NCBI GenBank assembly: GCA_013349405.1
Contig: DUZS01000004.1
Span: forward strand, 30,726 to 94,725
DNA from: Desulfuromonadales bacterium
GTDB lineage: Bacteria; Desulfobacterota; Desulfuromonadia; Geobacterales; Pseudopelobacteraceae
Reading direction: 5' to 3'
DNA: 64,000 nucleotides
Below the pieces are notes generated by a model. That model was not told the DNA's origin. It was given only the letters and a program-made list of their open reading frames with translations, and ran no database searches. Shown piece by piece: positions 9,738-19,110 of the stretch; position 1 is the stretch's first letter, and every line of letters starts with the position of its first letter. Position numbers and translations under genes: made by a program.

Positions 9738-10778
9738 ATGAAAGTATTAATTCTGGGTGTCAACGGATTTATCGGCAACGCCCTTACCCACCGTATTCTC
9801 ACTACCACCGACTGGGAGGTCTTCGGCCTCGATATGGCCTGCGACAAGCTGGAACATTCAATCGGCGACGACCGTTTCCACTTCCTTGAAGGCGATATCA
9901 CCATTAACAAGGAGTGGATCGAGTACAACATAAAAAAATGTGATGTCGTGTTGCCGCTCGTGGCTATCGCCACCCCGGTTACCTACGTCAAGGATCCACT
10001 GCGGGTTTTTGAACTCGATTTCGAGGAAAATCTGAAAATTGTCCGCTTGTGCGCAAAGTACAGGAAACGGGTCATCTTTCCGTCTACATCCGAAGTGTAC
10101 GGTATGAGCCCGGACCGGGAATTTGACGAGGAAACGTCTCCTCTGATGCTCGGCCCCATCAACAAGGAACGTTGGATCTACTCCTGCGCCAAACAGATGC
10201 TGGACAGGGTGATTTATGCCTATGGCAATCATGAAGGGCTGCAATACACGCTGTTCCGTCCCTTCAACTGGATCGGCCCCAAGCTTGACAGCATAAGCAC
10301 CGCCAAGGAGGGGAGCTCTAGGGTTCTTACCCAATTCCTCTATAATATTCTCGCGGGAGAGCCGATTCAACTGGTTGATGGCGGCAATCAGCGTCGTTCC
10401 TTCACTTTCGTTGAAGACGGTATCGATTGCCTGATGAAGATTATTGCCAACAAAAACGGCTGTGCCAGCGGCGGTATTTTTAATATCGGTAACCCGAATA
10501 ATGACCTGTCCGTCAGGGAATTGGCCGAGAAATTGATTGCTTTGGTCAAAGAATTCCCTGCGTATCGGGAGAAGGCTGAAAACTGCAAACTAATAGAGGT
10601 AACCTCCGGCGATTTCTACGGCAAAGGGTACCAGGATATGCTGACCCGGGTTCCATCTGTGAAAAATGCCAAAGAAAAACTCGGCTGGGAGCCAAAAACA
10701 ACAGTCGACGATGCCCTGCGTGCAACCCTGAATTTTTACCTGGTTGAAGACCGGCAGAAGATCGAGCATCTGCTGTGA
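9738..10778 (+). CDS. arnA2: UDP-glucuronate decarboxylase (ArnA C-terminal half as a separate gene)
   Basis: This extended SDR enzyme of 346 residues oxidises and decarboxylates UDP-glucuronate to UDP-L-Ara4O with NAD+. The Rossmann motif GVNGFIG is at residues 7-13. STSEVYG gives the catalytic Ser/Glu pair, and YSCAKQMLDR contains the YxxxK pair. A strong AAAAGGAGA site precedes ATG 9738. Together with the upstream formyltransferase it rebuilds the two ArnA activities. No UDP-glucose dehydrogenase (ugd) is present in the window, so the substrate must be made elsewhere. Confidence 0.9.
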   Translation: MKVLILGVNGFIGNALTHRILTTTDWEVFGLDMACDKLEHSIGDDRFHFLEGDITINKEWIEYNIKKCDVVLPLVAIATPVTYVKDPLRVFELDFEENLKIVRLCAKYRKRVIFPSTSEVYGMSPDREFDEETSPLMLGPINKERWIYSCAKQMLDRVIYAYGNHEGLQYTLFRPFNWIGPKLDSISTAKEGSSRVLTQFLYNILAGEPIQLVDGGNQRRSFTFVEDGIDCLMKIIANKNGCASGGIFNIGNPNNDLSVRELAEKLIALVKEFPAYREKAENCKLIEVTSGDFYGKGYQDMLTRVPSVKNAKEKLGWEPKTTVDDALRATLNFYLVEDRQKIEHLL

Positions 10779-10806
10779 CCAGCGCAAACACCTGTAATCG
10801 TTTTTT

Positions 10807-11715
10807 ATGAAAGATATGCCACCAGCAGTTGCCCTGAAAGTTGATGTGGATACCTTCGTCGGAACACGTGACGGCATTCCCAACCTGTTACGTATCCTGC
10901 TGCAATTCGGCATACGGGCAACTTTTTATTTTTCTCTTGGCCCGGATAATTCGGGAAAGGCGATCAGACGGATCTTTCACAGGGGGTTTCTCAGCAAGAT
11001 GCTGCGCACCCGTGCCCCTTCGATGTATGGCGTGCGCACATTGCTCTACGGGACGCTTCTTCCCGCCCCGATGATTGGCGAAGGGCTGCCGGATGTTATG
11101 CGCAGCGTTCAGCTGGCCGGGCACGAGGTCGGCATCCACTGTTGGGATCATGTCAGATGGCACGATTATCTGTCACGCTTTCCGAAACAGACCACTTTCC
11201 GCGAGCTTGACCAGGCACGCACCTCATTCGAAGAAATCTTTGGCCAGCGTGCCCGGTCCACCGCCGCCCCTGGCTGGACCGTTTCTGCCGACTCTCTCGA
11301 AATCCAGGACCGTATGGAACTGAGCCACTGCAGTGATGCCAGGGGGACCGGCCCGTTCTTCCCGGCAATGGCCGGGCGGCGTTTCTCAACACTGCAGATA
11401 CCGACAACATGGCCCACTATGGATGAACTTCTCGGCGAAAACGGTATCACTCTTGACACAATTAACGACCACTATCTACAGCTTCTGCAACCGGGGCTCA
11501 ACGTCCATACCATCCACGCAGAACTTGAAGGAAATGCACTCAGTTCCACCTTTATCGAGCTGTTGCAGCGGCTTGCCGAGCGCAACGTCCGCTATTTGAC
11601 CCTTGCCGAGGTTGCCGATGAATTCGGCGCGCATGCGCCAAGCTGTGAACTTGGTATGAAATATATTGCCGGGCGTGCCATGCCGGTCGCAATTCAAGGA
11701 GCACCCATTTTATGA
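10807..11715 (+). CDS. arnD: ArnD-type polysaccharide deacetylase (deformylase)
   Basis: This NodB-fold metal hydrolase of 302 residues is expected to remove the formyl group from undecaprenyl-phosphate-L-Ara4FN before ArnT acts. The opening KVDVDTFVGTRDG is characteristic of ArnD and carries the metal aspartates. HEVGIHCWDHVRWHDY holds the HxxxH-type histidines. The stop overlaps the next start in ATGA. With it the window encodes every ArnABCDT catalytic step; the ArnE/ArnF flippase is not seen. Confidence 0.88.
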   Translation: MKDMPPAVALKVDVDTFVGTRDGIPNLLRILLQFGIRATFYFSLGPDNSGKAIRRIFHRGFLSKMLRTRAPSMYGVRTLLYGTLLPAPMIGEGLPDVMRSVQLAGHEVGIHCWDHVRWHDYLSRFPKQTTFRELDQARTSFEEIFGQRARSTAAPGWTVSADSLEIQDRMELSHCSDARGTGPFFPAMAGRRFSTLQIPTTWPTMDELLGENGITLDTINDHYLQLLQPGLNVHTIHAELEGNALSSTFIELLQRLAERNVRYLTLAEVADEFGAHAPSCELGMKYIAGRAMPVAIQGAPIL

Positions 11716-12188
11716 ACAAACTCAGTTTTAGCACTCTCTCCAGCCTGAGCGCTGCAGCTGAGCAGTCACCGCGCAAGCGCATGAATCACAATCTCCATTC
11801 TGAATTATCAGACCCTGTCCAGCGTTTAGCCATTGCAATGGAACCTGATACGTATATTCGTCCCCATCGTCATCTTCAATCGTGGGAACTGCTGACGTCG
11901 TTACGTGGCCGTTTCGTGGTGCTGACTTTTGATGATGATGGTGTGGTTATTGACCGCGCAGTGTTGGGAGAAAGCGATTCTGTGGCCGAAACTCCTGTTG
12001 CAGGCTGGCATGCAGTGCTTTCCCTTGATACCGGCGGCGTTATCTTTGAAGTAAAACAGGGTCCGTATATGCCGTTCAAAGAAGAAGATTTTGCGCCGTG
12101 GTCCCCCTCTGCTGCTGATGACAATTATAAAGCGCTCATGCGGTGGTTTTGCGGTGCCGAAGTCGGGCAGCGTTGGTCTGGGTGCTGA
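11712..12188 (+). CDS. WbuC-family cupin-fold metalloprotein
   Basis: This 158-residue single-domain cupin has metal-ligand histidines in RPHRHLQSWELL and the second cupin motif near GWHAVLSL. It resembles WbuC, a cupin of unknown catalytic role found in O-antigen and surface-polysaccharide loci. It is coupled to arnD by a 4-base overlap and precedes the lptF-like gene, so it belongs to the lipid A modification operon here. A sugar-processing or sugar-sensing role is inference; no function is established from sequence. Confidence 0.75.
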   Translation: MNKLSFSTLSSLSAAAEQSPRKRMNHNLHSELSDPVQRLAIAMEPDTYIRPHRHLQSWELLTSLRGRFVVLTFDDDGVVIDRAVLGESDSVAETPVAGWHAVLSLDTGGVIFEVKQGPYMPFKEEDFAPWSPSAADDNYKALMRWFCGAEVGQRWSGC

Positions 12189-12203
12189 TTTGAAACTCTT
12201 ACC

Positions 12204-13352
12204 GTGAAACGCATTTTATCCCTCTACATCATTCGTGAAATTTCCTCGCTCTTCCTGCTGGGCATCATTCTGTTTACGCTGATTCTTCTCATGGCCCGCC
12301 TCATCAATTTAACGGAGCTGGTTGTGTCTCATGGCGTTGCCATTGCGGACGTCTGTAAGATGATCCTGTATCTCATTCCGTCATTTCTGATTTATACGAT
12401 TCCTATGGCCTTTTTGTTAGCGGTACTCCTGGCATTCGGGAGACTTTCCGCCGACAATGAGATTGTCGTTATAAAGGCCTGCGGAATAAGTCTTTTCCAG
12501 GTGATGCCGCCGGTTATGTTCTGTGCTTGTGTCGCTGTTCTGCTTGCTTTCGGCGTTAGTACGATCGGAATCCCGTGGGGAAACAGCTCATTCAGGGAGC
12601 TGAGCCAACAGGTGCTGACGAAGAATATAGCAGGGACAATTCGGGAAAAGACGTTTTGGGATGATATCCCGGGTCTGGTCATGTATACGGATCACTATGA
12701 GGAGAAGAGTCAGCAGTTGAAGGGGGTTGTTATCCATGATGGCCGCAATCAGTCTCGGCCCATGACAATTTTTGCGCGTGATGGCGTTATTTCCGGCGCA
12801 TCTCAAAGTAATGCACTCCTCTTGTCTTTGCAAAACGGTTCTATTCATATGGCCGGAGAAGGTGGGAGTTACCGGATGGTTCATTTCGGAGAATACAGCA
12901 TGACGGTTGGTGACAGGGAAAAACGCACGCCACAATCCCGTAACGAGTCAGACATGTGGCTCTCTGATTTGAAAAGCAGGATAGACGACCCTGCCATCCC
13001 TGCCACTCTTCGTATCAGCTATCTCATTGAGTACCATAGCCGTTTTACCTTTCCCTGCGCTTCATTTGTGTTCGCACTACTTGCTGTGCCATTGGGGATA
13101 CAGAATCGACGTTCCGGTAAATCGGGCGGCTTTGCGGTAAGTATCTTAATAATACTCTTCTATTATGTTATGATGTCGGTCGCCAAGAGTTTTCCGGAGA
13201 GGGGTATCTTGCCCGCCTCGATTGCACTTTGGCTGCCCAATCTGTTTTTCTTCAGTATTGGCTTATATTTTCTGCGAATGGCATCCATGGAACAGAGTCT
13301 TCCCCGGTTGCGGCTCAATACACGTTTTAATTTTTTTCGCAGGTCAACCTGA
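12204..13352 (+). CDS. lptF: LptF/LptG-type lipopolysaccharide export permease
   Basis: The 382-residue protein has the YjgP/YjgQ layout. Three N-terminal transmembrane helices (about 12-125) are followed by a periplasmic beta-jellyroll domain (about 130-260) and three C-terminal helices (from about 280). LptF and LptG form the membrane part of the ABC machine that lifts LPS out of the inner membrane. The GTG start at 12204 lies 15 bases after the cupin stop with a weak ribosome site. Co-location with arn genes links LPS modification to LPS export. Whether it is LptF or LptG cannot be settled alone; the partner is not in the window. Confidence 0.8.
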   Translation: MKRILSLYIIREISSLFLLGIILFTLILLMARLINLTELVVSHGVAIADVCKMILYLIPSFLIYTIPMAFLLAVLLAFGRLSADNEIVVIKACGISLFQVMPPVMFCACVAVLLAFGVSTIGIPWGNSSFRELSQQVLTKNIAGTIREKTFWDDIPGLVMYTDHYEEKSQQLKGVVIHDGRNQSRPMTIFARDGVISGASQSNALLLSLQNGSIHMAGEGGSYRMVHFGEYSMTVGDREKRTPQSRNESDMWLSDLKSRIDDPAIPATLRISYLIEYHSRFTFPCASFVFALLAVPLGIQNRRSGKSGGFAVSILIILFYYVMMSVAKSFPERGILPASIALWLPNLFFFSIGLYFLRMASMEQSLPRLRLNTRFNFFRRST

Positions 13353-13379
13353 TGTATATAGTTATCGGAGGGAATTCCA

Positions 13380-14258
13380 GTGCTCAAAAGTATGACCGGA
13401 TATGGCAAAGGGGAAGCATCTACGCCGCACGGCTCTTTTATCGTCGAAATACGTTCGGTCAACCATCGCTACGGTGAAATTTCCGTTCGGCTGCCGCGAA
13501 CATTTTATGCTCTTGAAAACGATGTAAAACGTCTCGCTTCGGCACTCCTCAAGCGGGGGAAAATTGATATTTCCGTGCAGTGGGATGAAACAACTGCAGC
13601 TAACGCGATGCCGCAACTGGATATGGCTGTAGCACGGGGCTATTTTGAAGCCTATGCCCGTTTGGCAAAAGAGCTTAACCTGCCGCAGGATGCTGCGCCG
13701 TCGTACCTCATGTCACTCAAGGGTGTGATGAAAGAGATGGCCGTCTCAGTGGATGAAACTGAATTACAGCCGCAGTTGCTGACTGCAGTCCAGGGTGCGG
13801 TTGCAGCACTGGAGGGCATGCGAAACCGTGAAGGTGAAGCACTCTCCGCTGACTTGAAGGCCAGACGAAAACAGATTGCCGAGTGGTCGGCACAGATAGG
13901 TGCCCGGACGCCTCAGATGGTGATTGAATACCGCCAGAAACTGAAGGCACGGCTGGATCAGCTTCTAGACGGAGTGGAGATGGACGAAAACCGCTTGTCT
14001 CAGGAAGTTGCGCTGCTGGCTGATCGCTGCGACATTACGGAAGAGCTGGTGCGGCTTGCGAGCCATTTTAACCAGTTTGACGAGGCATTGTGCAGTACGG
14101 AGCCGGTCGGGAGGAAACTCGATTTCCTCATGCAGGAGATGAACCGGGAGGTTAACACGATCGGTTCAAAGTCAAATGATGCCGGCATTACGAGCCTGGT
14201 AATTCAAATTAAGGCGGAAATGGAAAAAATGCGGGAGCAGGTGCAGAATGTGGAGTGA
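13380..14258 (+). CDS. yicC: YicC-family endoribonuclease
   Basis: The 292-residue length and the opening LKSMTGYGKGEAS match the YicC/YloC family, which includes an endoribonuclease implicated in small-RNA turnover in E. coli. The conserved C-terminal DUF1732 region contains KLDFLMQEMNREVNTIGSK. The GTG start at 13380 is backed by CGGAGGGA nine bases upstream. In many relatives yicC is followed by gmk and rpoZ; here a glycosyltransferase follows instead. Confidence 0.9.
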   Translation: MLKSMTGYGKGEASTPHGSFIVEIRSVNHRYGEISVRLPRTFYALENDVKRLASALLKRGKIDISVQWDETTAANAMPQLDMAVARGYFEAYARLAKELNLPQDAAPSYLMSLKGVMKEMAVSVDETELQPQLLTAVQGAVAALEGMRNREGEALSADLKARRKQIAEWSAQIGARTPQMVIEYRQKLKARLDQLLDGVEMDENRLSQEVALLADRCDITEELVRLASHFNQFDEALCSTEPVGRKLDFLMQEMNREVNTIGSKSNDAGITSLVIQIKAEMEKMREQVQNVE

Positions 14259-14342
14259 AAAATCGTCAATCATGCAGGGTAGAGAACTCTTTGCTCAGCT
14301 GCTGAAGGGAGCCAGAGAACATACTCTGTGCGGTACGTTTGG

Positions 14343-15458
14343 ATGAATATACGTCTGATGAAGCTGCTTGATGCCGCTGTCGGACGCATCGCGACATCCG
14401 TTTTCCCCGCACCTTCGCGCATAAATCCCCCTTCCACAATAACGTCCCTCCTCCTCATCCGCCCCGGCGGCATTGGTGATGCGTTATTGCTTGCTCCTGC
14501 CATCCGGACTCTCAACATAAACTATCCCAGGGCACAGATCACCGTTCTTGCAGAACGCCGTAACGCCGGAGCCTTTTCACTCATTCCGGGAGTTGCTGAA
14601 GTCTTCTGTTACGACCGTCCACGCGAGTTGTTTCAGGCATTGCAGAGCAGGTACGATATTGTCATTGATACCGAACAGTGGCATCGTCTGTCCGCGGTGG
14701 TGGCGCGACTGGTTTCGGCGCAGGTCAAGATCGGATTTGATACCAACGAGCGTCGTCGGATGTTCACTCATGTAATTTCCTACTCTCACGATGATTATGA
14801 GGCTGTCAGTTTTGCTCACCTGGTTGAACCGTTGGGGATTGGAGCGGGAGGGGGAGCGTTGGGAGTTTCGTTTTTGTCCATTCCGGATGCCGCGTCTGCC
14901 AAAACTGACATTCTGCTGGCATCACTCAGTGATGAGTTCTTTATCACACTTTTTCCCGGAGCAAGCATCACTGAGCGACAATGGGGAGCGGACCGTTTCC
15001 AGCGTGTAGCTGAAATTCTTACTGATTTCGGTATCAAAACGGTTGTTGTTGGTGGCAACGAAGATCAACATCAGGGAGAGGTGATAGTCGGTAATGGCCC
15101 GGGGCGTAATCTTGCCGGTATGACCTCGTTATCAGAAACCGCTGCAATAATAAAAAAGAGTGCGATGCTGCTGAGCGCCGATTCCGGGGTACTGCATCTT
15201 GCCGTTGGTCTTGGCGTGCCTACGGTGTCGCTGTTCGGCTCTGGAAGAGTAAAAAAATGGGCTCCGGAGGGTGAATATCACCATGTGATCAACAAGGAAC
15301 TACCATGCTCACCATGCACTATATTCGGAAACACCCCCGCATGTCCGGACAGTGTCCGCTGCATGCGGAATATTACCGTTGATGAAGTCGTTAATGCCGT
15401 CACAACTCTGTTGACAGGCGTGCGAGCCATCCCCTCCCGGTATTGCACGCGAGAATAG
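14343..15458 (+). CDS. GT9 (heptosyltransferase-type) glycosyltransferase
   Basis: This family 9 glycosyltransferase resembles ADP-heptose:LPS heptosyltransferases, with the N-terminal LLIRPGGIGDALLLAPAIR and the C-terminal donor-site segment SADSGVLHLAVGLGVPTVSLFG. It probably adds a sugar to the LPS core at the cytoplasmic membrane face. The start is uncertain: ATG 14343 overlaps the stop of a 24-codon frame (14272-14346), while an in-frame GTG at 14328 also exists. The stop lies 3 bases from the convergent metG end. Confidence 0.8.
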   Translation: MNIRLMKLLDAAVGRIATSVFPAPSRINPPSTITSLLLIRPGGIGDALLLAPAIRTLNINYPRAQITVLAERRNAGAFSLIPGVAEVFCYDRPRELFQALQSRYDIVIDTEQWHRLSAVVARLVSAQVKIGFDTNERRRMFTHVISYSHDDYEAVSFAHLVEPLGIGAGGGALGVSFLSIPDAASAKTDILLASLSDEFFITLFPGASITERQWGADRFQRVAEILTDFGIKTVVVGGNEDQHQGEVIVGNGPGRNLAGMTSLSETAAIIKKSAMLLSADSGVLHLAVGLGVPTVSLFGSGRVKKWAPEGEYHHVINKELPCSPCTIFGNTPACPDSVRCMRNITVDEVVNAVTTLLTGVRAIPSRYCTRE

Positions 15459-15461
15459 CAT

Positions 15462-16982
15462 CTATTCCTCTATTCTCGGAAAAAGCGCTTCAGCCTTTGT
15501 TATTGCTGCGCCATCTTTCAAGCCTCCCCACGTAAGGCTCTCCTGAGAAATGGTTTCATTCCACCCGAGCGAGGTCAGTGCCTTTTCCGATGTTCCCGGC
15601 AAAAAAGCTGACAAAATACAGTGTGTAATGCGTTGTGATTCAAGCAGGGTGTACATGACCGTGGCAAGCCGTCTACTGTTGGCCGGGTCCTTGGCCAGTG
15701 CCCAGGGAGCCATGTCATCGATGTATTTGTTGCCTGCCGAGATAACTTCCCAGATCGCCTGCAGTGCCTTGCTGAAGGCCAGTTCATCGATAAATTTATC
15801 GACAATCGTCACCATCGCTTCTGTTTTCTGCTTCAGTGCCTGATCCGCTTCTTCCAGCTGCGCCGCTGCGGGAAGAATGCCGTTAAAGTATTTAACCGCC
15901 ATGGCGGTTGAGCGGCTGAGCAGGTTTCCGACATCGTTTGCCAGGTCGGAGTTGATTCGCTGAACAAGTGCCGTGTGGGAGAAATCACCATCGAGGCCGA
16001 ACGGAACTTCGCGGAGCAGGAAGTATCTGACCGCGTCTACGCCGTATTTGTCGATCAGCATGTTCGGTTCGACGACATTCATCAGACTCTTGCTCATTTT
16101 CTGCCCTTCAACCGTCCACCAGCCGTGGGCAAATACTTTTTTCGGCAACGGGAGTCCGGCAGCCATTAAAAAAGTCGGCCAGTAGACCGCATGAAATCGA
16201 AGAATATCCTTGCCGATCAGGTGGACATCAACCGGCCAGTAGCGGCCGTAATTTCCGGTCTCATCAGGATAGCCGAGGGCAGTGATGTAGTTGGTCAGGG
16301 CGTCAAACCAGACATAAATGATGTGCCGTTCGTTGCCGGGAACCGGGATGCCCCAGGAAAAGGTCGTGCGTGAAACAGACAGGTCACGCAGCCCTTCATT
16401 GATAAAGGAGATAATTTCGTTGCGCTTGCTTTTGGGCTGAATAAAGTCCGGATGCGCTTCTATGTGAGCCAGCAGCTGTTGCTGATATTTACTCATGCGG
16501 AAAAAATATGATTCCTCCTTGAGTTTTTCCACCGGTCGGTTGCAGTCGGGGCAGCGCCCCTCGATCAGCTGGGTCTCGGTCCAGAAGGTTTCGCAGGGAG
16601 TACAGTACCAGTCTTCATACTCGCCGAGGTAAATATCACCGTTATCGAGGATATCTTTAAAAACCTGGCTGACGCCGTTTTTATGGCGCTCCTGGGTGGT
16701 GCGGATGAAATCGTTGTGAGAAATCCCCAAGCGCTCCCAGAGTGCCTGAAAGCGTTTAACCACCCGGTCAGCCAATTCGAGAGGTGTTTCTCCGGCGGTC
16801 GTGGCGGCCTTTTCAACCTTCTGGCCATGTTCATCGCTGCCGGTGAGAAAATAGACATCATACCCCATCAGCCGTTTGTAGCGTGCAAGAACATCCCCGG
16901 CGACCGTGGTATAGGCGTGACCTATATGCGGGACATCGTTGACATAATAGATCGGAGTGGTTACATAAAAGGTCGGTTTCAT
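15462..16982 (-). CDS. metG: Methionyl-tRNA synthetase
   Basis: This class I synthetase for tRNA-Met has 506 residues. HIGH is at residues 19-22 (VPHIGHAYT), KMSKS in GQKMSKSLMNV, and a four-cysteine zinc knuckle (CTPC ... CPDC) lies in the connective peptide. It lacks the C-terminal EMAP-like tRNA-binding appendage of longer bacterial MetRS, so it is the short form. The ATG at 16982 has an AGGAG site. The frame continues 101 codons upstream, but that stretch overlaps ricT antisense-like sequence with no synthetase character. It is the last gene of tmk-holB-ricT-metG. Confidence 0.96.
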   Translation of the reverse strand: MKPTFYVTTPIYYVNDVPHIGHAYTTVAGDVLARYKRLMGYDVYFLTGSDEHGQKVEKAATTAGETPLELADRVVKRFQALWERLGISHNDFIRTTQERHKNGVSQVFKDILDNGDIYLGEYEDWYCTPCETFWTETQLIEGRCPDCNRPVEKLKEESYFFRMSKYQQQLLAHIEAHPDFIQPKSKRNEIISFINEGLRDLSVSRTTFSWGIPVPGNERHIIYVWFDALTNYITALGYPDETGNYGRYWPVDVHLIGKDILRFHAVYWPTFLMAAGLPLPKKVFAHGWWTVEGQKMSKSLMNVVEPNMLIDKYGVDAVRYFLLREVPFGLDGDFSHTALVQRINSDLANDVGNLLSRSTAMAVKYFNGILPAAAQLEEADQALKQKTEAMVTIVDKFIDELAFSKALQAIWEVISAGNKYIDDMAPWALAKDPANSRRLATVMYTLLESQRITHCILSAFLPGTSEKALTSLGWNETISQESLTWGGLKDGAAITKAEALFPRIEE

Positions 16983-16983
16983 A

Positions 16984-18105
16984 TCAGGCTCCTGAGGATG
17001 GTGCTGGTGCGGTGCTGTCGGACGGTTTGCGATGGCCATGCTTGCGGGAACGATGTTTTTTACGTTGCTGGTTCTCTTTTCCGGTTTCAGGCAGAGCCGG
17101 GATTGCAGCGGCTGTTTGCTCACGCGGTGCGGATGGAGCTGGCGCTGCTTTTGCGGACATGGTCTTCGCAGTATTCTCAGCCTGGTTATTATATGATTCA
17201 AGGGATGTTTTTTCCTGTTTGCGTCGCTGTTCGGGACGTCGTTCGCGGACACGCGGCGGAGCCTGTTGAGGTGACTGCGCTGCAACTGCTTCCGAAGCGG
17301 TTAAGGGAGCGCCATCCCCGAGTATTTCATCACGTTTGATGACGATAATTTTGTTATCATCCAGTTTCAGCGTGATGTTTCCGGTCAGGATATTGACTTT
17401 ATCAACAACTCCGACAGCGTTGACGGTGCGTACCCGCTTACCGGATTTCGGGAAGTTTTTTCGCAGGCAACAGTACGTTTCATATTCATAGTCAAGGCAG
17501 CAGAGCAGACGACCGCACTGCCCGGAAATCTTGTTGGGATTGAGAGCCAGATTCTGCTCTTTGGCCATTTTAACTGACACCGGCTGAAAGTCACGCAGGA
17601 ACGAGCTGCAGCAGAGTTCCCGGCCACAGATGGCGATACCGCCGGTCATTTTAGCCTCATCACGCACGCCGATCTGGCGCATTTCGATGCGGGTATGAAA
17701 TGAGTGGGCCAGATCCTTTACCAGATCCCGGAAATCGACCCTGCCGTCAGCAGTAAAGAAAAATACCGCTTTGCTGCTGTCGAACTGATATTCCACCCGC
17801 ACCAGTTTCATCGGCATGGCGCGTTCGATAATACGATCGACGCAGAAACGGTAGGCCTCCTGTTCTTTCTGGGCAATGCGCGTAATCGTTGCCATATCTT
17901 CGGGTGTAGCTTTACGTTTGACCAAAGTCAGGGAACCGGTTCCGGCGTCATCTTTTTCAACCGGCGGTTTCATCACCTGCCCGACACCGACACCACGCTC
18001 AGTTTCTACAATGACGTGGTCTCCTGCGGCAAGTTCGAGTGTTCCGGCGTTGAAATCATACATCTTGCCGGCTTTGGTAAACTGGATCGTTACGATATGT
18101 ATCAA
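16984..18105 (-). CDS. ricT: PSP1-domain regulatory iron-sulfur protein RicT (YaaT)
   Basis: The PSP1 domain fills about residues 1-270. Cysteines in CGRELCCSSFL and CGRLLCCLDYEYE correspond to those that carry iron-sulfur clusters in the Bacillus RicAFT complex, which promotes RNase Y mRNA processing. The last about 85 residues are an added low-complexity tail rich in Ala, Pro, Lys and Arg (for example RKKHRSRKHGHRK), possibly RNA-binding. It sits between holB and metG, a conserved neighbourhood in many bacteria. RicA/RicF partners are not visible. Confidence 0.85.
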   Translation of the reverse strand: MIHIVTIQFTKAGKMYDFNAGTLELAAGDHVIVETERGVGVGQVMKPPVEKDDAGTGSLTLVKRKATPEDMATITRIAQKEQEAYRFCVDRIIERAMPMKLVRVEYQFDSSKAVFFFTADGRVDFRDLVKDLAHSFHTRIEMRQIGVRDEAKMTGGIAICGRELCCSSFLRDFQPVSVKMAKEQNLALNPNKISGQCGRLLCCLDYEYETYCCLRKNFPKSGKRVRTVNAVGVVDKVNILTGNITLKLDDNKIIVIKRDEILGDGAPLTASEAVAAQSPQQAPPRVRERRPEQRRKQEKTSLESYNNQAENTAKTMSAKAAPAPSAPREQTAAAIPALPETGKENQQRKKHRSRKHGHRKPSDSTAPAPSSGA

Positions 18106-18138
18106 AAAGACCTCCTGGTTATATGGGTAAGGTGTTGC

Positions 18139-19110
18139 TTAGCCCGCCATGGCCATAAACAAGTTGTCCAGAGCCAGCTTGGGATTCGCATTGCGCTGGA
18201 CATCGCGTCTGGTTGCGTAAATGCGTTCCAGCAGTTCAATATTTCGCGGATATGACCGTTGTGCGGCAATTGCTTCAATTGCCGGTCTGACCGAACGGTT
18301 GACAATTTCTCCAGTGCCGGCGCCAAGGTGAACTGCATCACGAAAGAACGAGAGCAGCATGTCGAGCAGCTCAAGAGTCGCATCCCGATTACCGGATAGC
18401 TCCTCGGCGGCATCAAAAACGGTGGCTATCCTGTTGAGCGACAGCTGACGTATCCGGGATAACACCGCTTCCCGGCGGACGGCCAATGCTTCATTGTCGA
18501 GCTCGAGTGCCCGCTGCAGACTGCCGCCCGCCATGGGGGCAACAAGAGCCGCTGCTTCAGGCGGCATACCGCTTCGCTCAAGAAGTGCGAGCAAATGTTC
18601 CGGAGAGAGCGGTGCAAATCGGATCAGTTGACAACGCGAACGAACCGTTGAGAGCAGCATGCCGGAATTTTCAGTCAGCAGTATTATCAGGGCGTTGCCG
18701 GGGGGCTCTTCAAGCGTTTTCAGAAGAGAGTTTGCGGCATTGACGCTCATCCGTTCGGCCGGGTCGATAATACACGCTTTGCGCGGTGCCTCGTAGGGAC
18801 GCAAAGACAAAATGTGCTGTAATTCTCGTAGCTGCTCGATACTGATGTCCCGTTTGTCCGGTAACGGACGTATATGATGAATATCCGGATGGTTACCGTT
18901 TTCAATCCTACGGCACGAAGGGCAGACCCCGCAGGCGTCATCCGTAAGAGTCGTGCAGAAAAGCGCCTGAATCAGTGTCTGAGCGGTTTTTTTGCGGCCA
19001 CACCCGGGAACGCCTTCAAACAGATAGGAATGAGCAGTTTTCCTGCTGCGAAGAGATCGTTGCAACACCTCAATAATCCGGTCATGCCCCATGATGTCAG
19101 CAAACGGCAT
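18139..19110 (-). CDS. holB: DNA polymerase III delta' subunit
   Basis: Delta' is a clamp-loader subunit. The 323-residue protein has an AAA+ core with a P-loop-like GVPGCGRKKTA, a zinc module CGVCPSCRRIENG, and the SRC motif in RSRCQLIRF that serves as an arginine finger for neighbouring DnaX ATP sites. ATG 19110 has GGAGG six bases upstream and overlaps the tmk end by 14 bases. An upstream in-frame start at 19185 would lie inside tmk and was rejected. Confidence 0.9.
   Translation of the reverse strand: MPFADIMGHDRIIEVLQRSLRSRKTAHSYLFEGVPGCGRKKTAQTLIQALFCTTLTDDACGVCPSCRRIENGNHPDIHHIRPLPDKRDISIEQLRELQHILSLRPYEAPRKACIIDPAERMSVNAANSLLKTLEEPPGNALIILLTENSGMLLSTVRSRCQLIRFAPLSPEHLLALLERSGMPPEAAALVAPMAGGSLQRALELDNEALAVRREAVLSRIRQLSLNRIATVFDAAEELSGNRDATLELLDMLLSFFRDAVHLGAGTGEIVNRSVRPAIEAIAAQRSYPRNIELLERIYATRRDVQRNANPKLALDNLFMAMAG

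Noticed and set aside
16983..17285. 101-codon N-terminal extension of metG
   Set aside because: It is a shadow of the ricT tail in another frame; MKPTFYVTTP is the true MetRS start.
16683..17339. 218-codon plus-strand frame opposite metG and ricT
   Set aside because: Antisense shadow of two well-supported genes.
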